From NCBI RefSeq assembly GCF_016651255.1, contig NZ_JAEKEG010000177.1, positions 1 to 39,916 on the forward strand: 39,916 nt of DNA. Reading direction: 5' to 3'. Every line of letters starts with the position of its first letter. Position 1 is the stretch's first letter. Below are positions 26,898 to 36,352 of the stretch, one piece after another. Under the pieces are notes generated by a model, which saw only the letters and a list, made by a program, of their open reading frames with translations, did no database searches and was not told the origin of the DNA. Both the position numbers and the translations under genes were made by a program. Origin of the DNA: Pseudomonas sp. TH10. Its GTDB lineage: Bacteria > Pseudomonadota > Gammaproteobacteria > Pseudomonadales > Pseudomonadaceae.

Positions 26898-29143
26898 TCA
26901 GTTCGCCGTTACCGACACCGTACGCACGGTGCCTTGGGACGAGGTGATGGTGGCTGTCGGGTTCGCCGACGGGATCACCGTGGTGCTGTTGCTGACCGTC
27001 AACCGCCAGCGACCGGTCACTGGCACCGTGGTGGTACCCAGGGTCACCAGGCCCGTCGGGGTGCTGACCCGGACGGTGATGGTGTTGCCGGTGATCACCG
27101 AGCTGGTGCCGGCAAAGTCCCAGGTGAAGCGGTTGTTGGAGCGTGCCGACACCGTGGCCGTGGTCACTGTGAAGTTCTCCGCAGCAGGCCGTGGCGAGAC
27201 TTGCACGGTGACCGTCGCCGGGGCCGCTGACACAGCACCGAAGCTGTCCCGGACGGTGTAGGTGAAGGTCGTGGTGAAAGCCGTGGTCACGGTGGCCGGT
27301 GGGGTGTAGGTCAGTACCGTGCCGTTGCTGCTGACACTGCCGCGACCCGCCGGTGGTTGGCTGAAGCTGGCGACTGCCAGGGGCAGGTTGCCTTCCGGAT
27401 CGGTATCGTTGGCCAGCACGCTGATCGGTACCGCCACGCCCAGGGTTGCAATGGCATCGTTGACGGCCACCGGTGCCTGGTTAGGTGCCACGGTGATGGT
27501 CACGGTCGCCGGAGCGGTCGAGGCCAGGCCTTTGATGTCTTGCGCCTTGTAGGTGAAGGTGGTGGTCAGCGGAGCGTTGACCACCGCCGGTGGGGTGTAG
27601 ACCACTGCAGTCGTGCCGCTCAATGCCACGGTGCCCTGTCCCGCAGCCGGTTGGGTCAACGCGGTGATGCTCAGCGGCACGTCGCCATCGGGGTCACTGT
27701 CGTTGGTCAGCAGGTTGAGGGTGATGGGTACGCCGAAGCTGGTGCTGCCGCTGTCGGCGACGGCCAGTGGAGGCTGGTTTTCGCCGGTGTTCGGCGCGCT
27801 GCCAACTACCACTACTGGCTCGGTGTCACTGCCGCCGGCGGCGGATTTTACCGTCACGGAAGCGGGGGCTGGGTCAGATCGGCTATGGTGATTTTCTGCA
27901 GGGTGCCGGATTTCGACAGGCGTCCGTAGCCTTGCGCGACCATGTCCGGAATGGCCACTTCATCGGTGGAGGTGGCCTCGATCAGCAGGCTGTGGTTAGA
28001 CCAGTTGTAGCGTGCGGTCTGGATTTTCACCACGTCTGTGAGCTTGCTCGATACGGCTGTCGGCCGGGTAGTGCCTGCCGGATTGGAAGCGGTGACCACT
28101 ATGACCGGAGGCACCGGCCCAATAGCCTGGCGCTGACCGAAGAATAGCCCGGTGTTGTCCCCAAGCAGGGTGGTCTGGCAGGGCGAAAGCGGTGGTCCGG
28201 GAACCAGCGCCACGCTTTCGCGGAAGCACAGGGACGAACCGCTGCCGGCCTTGGCGAACACTTCGACGCGCACGTTGCTGCTACCACCCGAGGTGGTGCG
28301 CCGGTAAGTCGCGCGGTCCACCTCGACCGGGGTTTGCGCACGGGCGTCAAGGACCTTGCCGGCCACTGTGAAGAGGTTGGTCTGGATGGTGCCCGCAGGC
28401 CCGGTGACCCGCAGGAAGTTGGTGTTGTTCGGGCTGCCGGTGACCTGCTCGGTGAGGTTCGGGTCGCCGACGAAGGTTTCCACGCCACCAGTGTCCGGGT
28501 TCACCTCGGTATAGGGGCCGTTGATGCTGCGCAGGAAGGGGCCGATGGCGCCATTCACCGCACCGGTGAAATTGCCCGGTGCGCCGATGCCGATGTCGCG
28601 GGTGATGTTGATCGCACGACGGCCAGGTGCCGTCACGTTGACCGTTTCCACACCATACGGGTGGGTGATGGTGTAGACACCGGCCGTGGGAATGTTCACC
28701 CGGATGCGAATCCGCGCAAAGCTTTGCTGGTCGCCATCGATCGGGTTCTCTGAAGCGAATGCCGCTTCGATCCCGGCCACGTAGGCATCTACGCCATAGC
28801 CGGCGCCGTTATCGGGGATGGCCGTCTCGGCAAGAAACCAGAAGGCTTCCGGTGGCCAGTTGTCCGGGAACACCATGGGTTGGGTGTCATCGTAAATACC
28901 CGGTTCCGGCAGCAGGGTGCACATGTAGGCCGGCGGTACCGAGGCCGGCACCCGCGAGCTGGCGGCCCGGGACTGGCACAGTTCCATCGAGAGTTGATTG
29001 TTGTCCTGATACCACATGGGGAATTTCCCCGTGGCAAAGGTATAAGGGCCCGGGTCGACGGCGGCGAGTTGCGCGAACGCGCTGCCGGACAGCGATAGAG
29101 TCAGTCCCAGGGCGTTGAGCGCCAGGCGTGGCCAATTGTTCAT
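26898..29143 (-). CDS. Exported protein with tandem Ig/cadherin-like repeats (one frameshift)
   Basis: Large secreted or surface protein with no recognised enzyme function. The start MNNWPRLALN at 29143 has AGGAGG upstream and gives a signal peptide ending GSAFA. Residues 25-430 are homologous to the next gene upstream (AVDPGPY, WYQD, SSRVPA, EAFWFLAETAI, THPYGVE, RRAINITRDIGIG, GDPNLTEQVTGS). A GGSDTEPVVVV segment follows. Two repeats of about 97 residues come next, each starting NQPP/NQAPVA.ND and containing LLTNDSDPDGD or VLANDTDPEGN, as in Ig/cadherin-like bacterial adhesin domains. One C is missing near 27866-27872; QPPASVTVKS is restored by adding it. Corrected length is about 748 residues. 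Confidence 0.8.
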
Positions 29144-29178
29144 GATGCCTCCTGATGAGGATCTGGGCATGTGAGCGT

Positions 29179-30525
29179 TCATTGCACGATGACCACTTCT
29201 TCGGTGTCGCTGCCGCCATTGGATGACGTCACACGAACCCGGGACGGTGGAATCGGCGAGATACCGGTGGCCAGGGTTTTCACCGCGCCTTCGCCGCTGA
29301 GGGCGCCGATGGCTGCACCACTGCCTGACGTTGCCGTGAGCACTGGCGGCGAGGTTTCATCGCTGGTGGAGGCCACGAGGGTCAGCTGCCCGGAACTCAG
29401 GCTGTACTCGGCCCGCTGGATCACCACCAGGTCGGTCAGAGCCATGGGCAGGGTGGTCGGCGTGCTGCTGGGAATGGCCAGGTGGTTGTCGGCAGTCACT
29501 TGCAAGGTGGTCGGCAAGGTCGGGTTGGCCGACGACTGCGCGTACCAGTTGCCGGTGGTGTCGGCTTCACTCAGGTTCAGGACCGGGGTACTGCTGGAGA
29601 GGGTCACGCTCGCCGGTGGCGGTGGCGCCATTACGAACACGTCCTGCTGGGCCACTGGCGCGCTTTCACCGGCGGTGCGTGAGTAGGTACTCCGCTGGGC
29701 GATCATGGGCGTGGGGCGAACCACGGTGGACAATTTGCCCGAGATTGAAAACAGCGTAGTGCGAAGGTCCAGGCCGTTAGGGCCTTCGATGCGCACGAAG
29801 TTGGTGTTGAACAGGCTGCCGGTCACGGCTTCCGTGAGGTTGGGGTCGCCGACGAACTGTTCGGCGCTGCCGGTCAGCGGGTTGGTCTCGGAGTAGGGGC
29901 CGTTGACGCTGCGCAGGAAAGGCCCGACATCGCCCTTGAGGGCGCCGTCATAGGTTTTCGGCGTGCCGATGCCGATGTCCCGGGTCATGTTGATCGCGCG
30001 CCGCCCGGGGGTGTCGATGTTGAACACATCGACACCATAGGGGTGGGTGATCACGTAGGTGCCGGCGACGGGCACGTCGACGCGAATCCTTACCCGGGCA
30101 AAGCTGACCTGATCGCCTTCCACCGGTTCTTCGGCGGCGAAGGCCGCTTCAATGGCGGTGCCAAATGCCAGGTCAATCCCGCGTGCGGCGTCGACGATTG
30201 CCGTGTCGGCAGTAAACCAGAAGGCTTCGTCGGGGAAGTTAGTGGGGAAGACGATTGGCTGCGCGTCATCGAAAACCCCGGGAGTCGGCAGCAGGTTGCA
30301 CATGTAGGTCGGCGCGCCGGGTGCGCCTGGAACCCGCGAACTTACCGCCTTGGACAGGCACAGGTCGAGGGTCCGACCGTGCGTGTCCTGATACCAGGCG
30401 GCGAAGCCACCGTTGCCAGGTAGATAGGGTCCGGGATCGACTGCAAACAGCGCCGCCTGGGCGACGCCTTGAGCCAGAGCACTGACGACCAGGGCGGCCG
30501 CCGTTTTGGACAGTAAAGGGTGCAT
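29179..30525 (-). CDS. Exported protein, paralogue of the Ig-like gene product without Ig repeats
   Basis: Secreted protein of about 448 residues, function unknown. The start MHPLLSK at 30525 has AGAGGG 7 bases upstream; the longer open frame upstream runs through the promoter region and is not credible. A signal peptide ends near GVAQA. The body matches its neighbour throughout (FAVDPGPYLPGNGGFAAWYQ, APTYMCNLLPTPGVFDDAQP, THPYGVDVFNIDTPGRRAIN, GDPNLTEAVTGS). It ends at the shared SNGGSDTEEVVIVQ. Two Cys pairs conserved between the paralogues (DLC, YMC) suggest a disulfide. First gene of the minus-strand operon with the curlins. Confidence 0.78.
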   Translation of the reverse strand: MHPLLSKTAAALVVSALAQGVAQAALFAVDPGPYLPGNGGFAAWYQDTHGRTLDLCLSKAVSSRVPGAPGAPTYMCNLLPTPGVFDDAQPIVFPTNFPDEAFWFTADTAIVDAARGIDLAFGTAIEAAFAAEEPVEGDQVSFARVRIRVDVPVAGTYVITHPYGVDVFNIDTPGRRAINMTRDIGIGTPKTYDGALKGDVGPFLRSVNGPYSETNPLTGSAEQFVGDPNLTEAVTGSLFNTNFVRIEGPNGLDLRTTLFSISGKLSTVVRPTPMIAQRSTYSRTAGESAPVAQQDVFVMAPPPPASVTLSSSTPVLNLSEADTTGNWYAQSSANPTLPTTLQVTADNHLAIPSSTPTTLPMALTDLVVIQRAEYSLSSGQLTLVASTSDETSPPVLTATSGSGAAIGALSGEGAVKTLATGISPIPPSRVRVTSSNGGSDTEEVVIVQ

Positions 30526-30583
30526 GAGTATTCCCTCTATTGGAGACCTGTCCCTTGGGGATGGGTCAGTTGAGAGGGGTTTC

Positions 30584-30599
30584 GGCAACTTCCGTACCA
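30584..30599 (-). promoter_or_regulatory. Sigma-54 promoter of the Ig-like/curlin operon
   Basis: On the minus strand, TGGTACGGAAGTTGCC matches TGGCACG-N4-TTGCW with a single mismatch in the -24 element and exact 12-base GG-GC spacing. It lies about 60 bases before the ATG at 30525 and should drive both paralogues, the CsgB-like gene and the CsgA-like gene. Confidence 0.72.
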
Positions 30600-30687
30600 G
30601 AAAGCGAAAATGCCCCGCACAGGCCCGGCGCACGGGCGTGCAGGTGAGAGAGGGTGGCGTCTTGAGTGAAACACCATCGGGCCCCAG

Positions 30688-30703
30688 CCCCCAGAGTTGG
30701 GGG
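30688..30703. promoter_or_regulatory. Inverted repeat, candidate MnxR enhancer site of the Ig-like/curlin operon
   Basis: CCCCCAGAGTTGGGGG has the CCCC-N6-GGGG layout and the same A/T next to the C/G blocks as the mnxG and receiver-operon sites. It lies about 90 bases upstream of the minus-strand sigma-54 promoter. A second G5-N6-C5 inverted repeat is at 30725-30740. The region also lies upstream of mnxS1 on the other strand, so it could feed back on the kinase gene. Confidence 0.6.
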
Positions 30704-30805
30704 TAGATGGGGGCGGCGGGGAATGGGGGCAGCCACCCCCGGGATCGGGCAAAGATCGGCGGGTGGGCTATAACCCTATAGGGGAATTCGTGCGGAACAC
30801 TATCC

Positions 30806-32251
30806 ATGGCCAGGTCGACTCAAACACTCGCGTCCCACCAGGGCGATGTTCGCCTGGGCTCGCGCAAGCAGCCGTTCAACCTGTTGCGCTGGTTTTCGCT
30901 GATCAGCATGGCGGTCATCGGCACGGTGGCGATCGCCCTGGGGGCAGTGTCGACCCGCTTCGTGATTACCGAAAGCGTACAGCGTGACGCCTTGCTGACC
31001 TCGCAGTTCATCCAGGCAATCGCTTCTGCCGAAGTGCGCCACGTGTCCATCCCGCATGTGCGGACCATGGGCGAGCTGCTTGACCCGCGCCAGGACCGCA
31101 ATTTTTCCGACGTCGACCCCTTGGCCCGGGCCAAGGCCCGCGGCGAATTCCTCGACCATATCGAGCACCTGCCGGACGTGATTCTGGCCAACATCTATGC
31201 CCCCGACCGCACGGTGATCTGGTCGACCAACCCGTCCCTGATGGGCACCACCATCCACACCGATGATGACCTGGACCAGGCCTTCAATTCCAGAATCCCC
31301 GTGTCCGCCAGTTATCACGAAGTGGACAAGAGCCGCATGGAGCAGAAGTTCGTCACTCCCCGGAATACATTTTCATAGAGAATTACATTCCGTTGTTCGA
31401 TGCCGACGGCGACAAGGTCACTGCGATGGTCGAGATCTACAAGGAGCCCAAGGACCTGATTGATCGCATGCAGCGTGGCCTGTTGCTGATCTGGCTGGCC
31501 ACGGCCCTGGGCGGCGGGCTGATTTACCTGGGGCTGTACTGGATCGTGCGGCGCGCGGCGAATTTGCTGGCGACCCAGCAGAAGCAGTTGATCACCAATG
31601 AAACCTTTGTGGCCCTGGGCGAAATGTCCTCTGCGGTTGCCCACAGCTTGCGCAACCCCTGGCGACCATACGTTCCAGCGCCGAGCTGGCCCTGGAGTTC
31701 GACACTGGCGCGGCGCACAAGAACATCAACGACATCATCGGCCAGGTCGACCGCATGTCGAAGTGGGTGCGCGAGTTGCTGCAATCGTTGCGCCCGCTGA
31801 GCGAAGAAGCGGAACCGGTGAACCTGGTAGCAGCGTTGCACGACAGCCTCATGGCGTTCGAGCAGCAGATCGCCAAGGGCGAGATCAATGTCGTGTTCGA
31901 GCCCACCCAGACGCCAATGGTGCGCAGCCAGCAGGTGCAACTGAACCAGATCCTCAACAGCCTCGTGTCCAATGCCCTGGAAGCCATGGACAAGGGGGCA
32001 CCCTGACCGTGCGGCTGGAGCCGGGTGATGCCCGTAGCGTCAGCGTGGTGATAAGCGACAATGGCAAGGGCATGAACGCCGAACAACGCACCATGGCCTT
32101 CCGCCCGTTTTTCACCACCAAGCAGGGCGGACTTGGCGTCGGGCTGGTGTTGGTCAAGCGGATAATGGAGCGTTTTGGCGGCTCGGTGCAGCTGGAAAGT
32201 CGCGAAGGCGAGGGCACTTGCGTGCGCCTGTGGTTCAAGCTGATTCCCTGA
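30806..32251 (+). CDS. mnxS1: Membrane sensor histidine kinase MnxS1 (three frameshifts)
   Basis: Sensor kinase of the pathway that in P. putida GB-1 is required for Mn(II) oxidation. A membrane segment at about 26-48 follows FNLLRWF. A periplasmic sensor domain of about 175 residues comes next, then a second membrane segment (LLIWLATALGGGLIYLGLYWIV). The H-box is VALGEMSSAVAHSLRNPLATIRSS, and the ATPase domain has N (LNQILNSLVSNALEAM), G1 (SDNGKGM) and G2 (TKQGGLGVGLVLVKRIME) boxes. One base is missing at each of three homopolymers: C near 31356-31360, C near 31660-31663 and G near 31994-31998. Corrected length is about 482 residues. The start at 30806 has a poor ribosome site. Confidence 0.87.
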
Positions 32252-32252
32252 A

Positions 32253-32295
32253 ACTGGGGATGAACTTTCCCCGCTAGCGGGTGTCATTCCCCAGT
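32253..32295. promoter_or_regulatory. Nested inverted repeats, candidate MnxR enhancer site of mcoA
   Basis: Outer arms ACTGGGGA (32253-32260) and TTCCCCAGT (32287-32295) enclose the perfect palindrome CCCGCTAGCGGG (32270-32281). The inner part reads CCCC-N6-GGGT, close to the CCCC-N6-GGGG sites at the other sigma-54 promoters. It lies about 86 bases upstream of the mcoA promoter. A terminator for mnxS1 is possible, but there is no T-run. Confidence 0.5.
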
Positions 32296-32380
32296 CACTT
32301 CGATCAGTCATGGCACATTGATGTTGTTAAGCCATTGTATTGAATGACGTTAATTATTTTGTATTAATCTGTTACAAGTC

Positions 32381-32396
32381 TGGCGAGCTCCTTGCA
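32381..32396 (+). promoter_or_regulatory. Sigma-54 promoter of mcoA
   Basis: TGGCGAGCTCCTTGCA matches TGGCACG-N4-TTGCW except for two bases in the -24 element, with a complete TTGCA -12 element and 12-base spacing. It lies 40 bases before the ATG at 32436. Confidence 0.68.
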
Positions 32397-32435
32397 ATTC
32401 CACCAGTACCCCTTCTGACTGTGAGGCGGCTGGTG

Positions 32436-35240
32436 ATGAACAGGCAATCGACACACCCCTTCAAACGAACCTGCAAGTGGTTCACGCCCGTGGGCATCCT
32501 CCTGATGACCCTGGCTGCATCTTCCTTGCGTGCCAGCCCGATCGACGACGAGCGACAGCCCGAACCTTCGGACCCTTCGGCTTATTACGACGAACCCGAG
32601 GACAAGGTCGGCGCCTTGAATGCGATCCTCACCATGCCGGAGGCCAACGAGGATTCCTTCGATTTACCCGATGGGGTCAAAGGCAGCCGCGACACGCCGC
32701 GTCAGGAAAACATCCTGCCGCCGACGGTGCAGACCAGTTTCAATTACCCCACGAATGGCAAGCCCAGCCCACTGTTTGGCGCCCAGCCGTTTACCCAGCA
32801 ACTGGTGCTGTTCGAAGAATTCGGCCCGGAAAAGCTTGACCCGACCACACCGACGGCACCCCTGCCGTTTCCGCCCGTGGCGATCGGCCCGGCGCCGCAA
32901 CAGGACCCCACCAGTGCGGCGCGCAGTGCACCTCCAGGCGTCGCGCTAGATGCTTTCCTGCGTCAGCCGGGGCTGACACCTTTCCCCAGTCAGTTCTCCA
33001 ACGTGGTGGACCGCAACCCCTGGCAGGCGCAGATCGAATATTTCCTCAACCGGCATATCGGCTCGTCGGCAGAAGGGCGCCCACCTGGAAAGGGCTGGTC
33101 CCACCAGCGCTGGAACGAGTTCTACCCGCAACTGGCCTACAAGACCGTGCAGACCGGTGCCCGGGTCAATGGCGGGCTGCGTGATAGCCGGCAGATGCAT
33201 GGTTATGCCCTGGGCGAGTTCGGCCCCGGCGGGCTCTACCACAACGTGGCCGGCGTCCCGGCTACCGACGGCACCGCCAAGGGCGTCGACCCGCGCTTTC
33301 ACCCGAACATGCCGGTGCAAAACCACAATTCGGTCTGGACCTTCGACGGCACCCTGCCGCCCAAGTTGTTGATGGTGCGCTACGGCCAGCCCGTCCTGAT
33401 GCGGCACTACAACGGCCTGCCCATCGACCCGGCGGCCAACATGGGCTTCGGCCTGCATACCATCAGCACCCACGAACACAACGGCCACGCGCCAGCGGAA
33501 AGCGATGGCTATGCCAATGCGTTCTTCTTCCCCGGCCAGTATTACGACTATCGCTGGCCGATCCAGTTGGCCGGCTATGACAGCATCAACACCGATGCCC
33601 AGGATCCGCGCGCGGCGTTCCCCTGCTCGCCGGGCGAGACCCTCTGGACCAACGACCTGACCCCCAGCCGCAAGACCTGCGACCACGGCACGATCAAGAT
33701 CCGTGGCGACTGGCGCGAAACCATGAGTACCCACTGGTTTCACGACCACATGCTCGATTTCACCGCGCAGAACGTCTACAAGGGCAACGCGGCGATGATG
33801 AACTACTACAGTGCTCTGGACCGCGGCAACGAGTCGGTCAACGACGGCGTCAACCTGCGCTTGCCCAGCGGCAGCGCCTTGCCGTGGGGCAATCGCGACT
33901 ACGACGTCAACCTGGTGATCGCCGACAAGGCCTGGGATCAGTCCGGCCAGTTGTGGTTCAACCCGTTCAACACCGACGGCTTTCTTGGCGACCAGATCCT
34001 GGTCAACTGGCAGTGGAAACCCACCCTTGATGTACGCGCCCGCAGCTATCGCTTGCGCATCCTCAATGGCTCGGTGTCGCGTTACTTCAAGCTGGCCATC
34101 GTGCGCGAAATCAAGGGCAGCAGCGGCGAGTTCCAGGGGCCGAAAACTCCGGGGTATCCTACAGCCGGGTGCCGTTCCACATGATCGCCAACGACGGCAA
34201 CATCATGGAGCACAGCGTGCCCTTCGACGGCAGCATGGACCTGGATGCCGACGGCGATAAACAGAACCACAATGCGATCCTGCCGACCCAGGGCATCGCC
34301 GAACGCTTCGATATCATCGTCAACTTCGCGAAAAACGGCATTAAGCCAGGGGACAAGCTGTTCGTGGTCAACCTGCTGGCCCACGACGACGGCAAGGGGC
34401 CGAAAGAGGCAATCCCCCTTGGCGATGTGCTGTCGGAAAAATACCTCGCGGTGCTCAAGCAATCGAGCAAGGGGCCGCAATGGGACAAGGGTGACCCGGG
34501 GGTTGGCAAAGTCCTCCAGCTTAACGTCAAGGCCTACACCGGCCAGGACCTGGCCATGGATCCGGCAGCCTACGAGCCGGCCAAGCCGGGCAAGGCCGAA
34601 GGCATGGTGATGATCCCGCTGAAGATCCATCGTGACAACGCCGCCGACAAGCTGCTGCTCGCCCAGGCCCGTCACCGCACCTTCACCTATGGCCGCTCGG
34701 ATGGCACCGATGCCGCGCCCTGGACGGTCAAGACCGATGGCGGTTTCGGCTACCACATGGACCCGCGGCGCCTCAATACCTCGATTCAGCTTAAAACCGG
34801 ACCCACCGACGCTGGAGTCAGCGGTTTCGGCACCCTGGAAGTGTGGAACATCAAGGCCGGCGGCAAGGGCTGGAGCCACCCGGTGCACGTGCACTTCGAG
34901 GAAGGGATCATTCTCAGTCGCGGCGGCAAGGCGCCACCGGAATGGGAAAATGGGCGCGCAAGGACGTGTACCGGATCGGCTCGGAAAACGACGGCCTGGA
35001 CAGCGTGGAGTTTGCGATCAACTTCCGTGAGTTCGGCGGCACCTACATGGAGCATTGTCACAACACCCAGCACGAAGACAACTCCATGCTGCTGCGCTGG
35101 GACCTGGAAAACCCGGGCAATTGCAGCTGATGCCAACGCCATTGCCAAGCTGGGACGGGGTGCGCTATGTGAACTCCGCCGCACTGCCAACCTTCCGCAC
35201 CGGCGACGGTTTCGGACCGCAAGTGACGGTGAAAAAATGA
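32436..35240 (+). CDS. mcoA: Multicopper oxidase McoA, second Mn(II) oxidase (three frameshifts)
   Basis: Exported multicopper oxidase; the P. putida GB-1 homologue also oxidises Mn(II). The start at 32436 has GAGG 9 bases upstream; the signal peptide ends near LRA. Copper motifs in order are HTISTHEHNGH (about 33460-33490), MSTHWFHDHM (about 33722-33753), WSHPVHVHFEE (about 34873-34905) and the C-terminal T1/T3 site EHCHNTQHEDNSM. An EF-hand-like DLDADGDKQ lies at 34238-34264. One base is missing at each of three places: A at 34143-34147, A at 34945-34949 and one near 35117-35122. Correction gives about 935 residues ending GFGPQVTVKK. Its stop overlaps the start of the SCO-cytochrome gene. 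Confidence 0.9.
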
Positions 35241-36265
35241 ACCGCCTACCGGTCGACCGGCCACTGCACACGCCGCGCTCCCGTGCCCTGTCCATGCACC
35301 TGGTGCTGCTGCTGGTGACCTGCGTGCTGGCTGGCCGGTTGCTGCTGGCACACGAGGCGGAGTCCGCGGCGAATGGCTCGGTGACGCCCTGGGGCGGCGA
35401 TTATTTCCCCAACACCCAGCTGACCAACCAGGACGGTCAACAGGTGCATTTCTTCGACGACCTGATCAAGGGCAAGGTGGTGGTGATCAACTTCATCTTC
35501 ACCTCGTGCAGCGACTCCTGCCCGCTGGAAACTGCGCGCCTGCGTCAGGTGCAGACGCTGTTGGGGGATCGGGTCGGCAAGGACATCTTCTTCTATTCGA
35601 TCAGCATCGATCCGCTAAGCGACACACCTGCCGTGCTCAAGGCCTACGCGCAACGCTTCAAGGTCGGGCCGGGCTGGCAATTTCTGACCGGTGAATTCGA
35701 CGATGTCACCGAGCTTAGACACAAGCTCGGGCTGTTCATCGAAGGGGTCGACAACGGCCGTAACAAGGACCACAACCTCAGCCTGATCGTCGGCAACCAG
35801 GAAACCGGCCGCTGGATGAAGGCCTCGCCCTTTGAAAATCCGTGGATCCTCGCCGATCAGCTGGCCAATACCTTGCAGAACTGGAAGCAGCCGAGCATTG
35901 AACAAAGTTATGCCGACGCCCCGCAGATCCGCCCGCCGAGCACCGGCGAAGAACTGTTTCGCACCCGCTGTGCTTCGTGTCACAGCCTTGGCCCGCAGGA
36001 TGGCCAGGGCATTGGCATGCGCAGCATCGGGCCGGACCTGATCGGCGTGACCCGCCAGCGCGACCCGGCCTGGTTGAGTCGCTGGATTCGTGAGCCGGAC
36101 CGGATGCTGGCGGAGGGGGACCCGATCGCGACGGCGCTGTTCGAACGCTTCGAAAAGATCCCGATGCCCAACCTGCGGCTGGATGAAAGCTCGGCCCAGG
36201 CGGTGATTGATTTTCTGACGCAAGAGACCGAACGCCAGCAGGCGCTGGCGGCACAAACACAATAG
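35237..36265 (+). CDS. SCO1/SenC copper chaperone fused to cytochrome c
   Basis: Two-domain periplasmic protein anchored or exported by an N-terminal hydrophobic segment (MHLVLLLVTCVLAGRLLLA). The SCO domain has CSDSCP (in NFIFTSCSDSCPLETARL) and SISIDPLSDTPAVLKAY, with a late His in KDHNLSLIVGN. A linker leads to a c-type cytochrome with heme site CASCH (in LFRTRCASCHSLGPQDG) and a probable axial Met in KIPMPNLRL. About 342 residues and intact. ATGA overlap with mcoA couples translation. It probably metallates McoA; the heme could pass electrons to or from the copper site or the oxidase. Confidence 0.88.
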   Translation: MNRLPVDRPLHTPRSRALSMHLVLLLVTCVLAGRLLLAHEAESAANGSVTPWGGDYFPNTQLTNQDGQQVHFFDDLIKGKVVVINFIFTSCSDSCPLETARLRQVQTLLGDRVGKDIFFYSISIDPLSDTPAVLKAYAQRFKVGPGWQFLTGEFDDVTELRHKLGLFIEGVDNGRNKDHNLSLIVGNQETGRWMKASPFENPWILADQLANTLQNWKQPSIEQSYADAPQIRPPSTGEELFRTRCASCHSLGPQDGQGIGMRSIGPDLIGVTRQRDPAWLSRWIREPDRMLAEGDPIATALFERFEKIPMPNLRLDESSAQAVIDFLTQETERQQALAAQTQ

Positions 36266-36352
36266 CGGCGATTTACCATCATTGGACCGTCGGAGGCGTT
36301 GATTGCCACCTACACTGATTGGGAACGCGCCCCTGTATCCCGGGATAGGCCC

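Noticed and set aside
30770..30805. Sigma-70 promoter for mnxS1 in the TATAACCCTATAGGGG stretch
   Set aside because: A -10-like TATAAC is present, but no convincing -35 element at 16-18 bases was found, so it is not listed as a feature.
32311..32327. TGGCACATTGATGTTGT as the mcoA sigma-54 promoter
   Set aside because: The -24 half is excellent, but the position of the required GC at -12 holds TT. The site at 32381-32396 has both elements with correct spacing.
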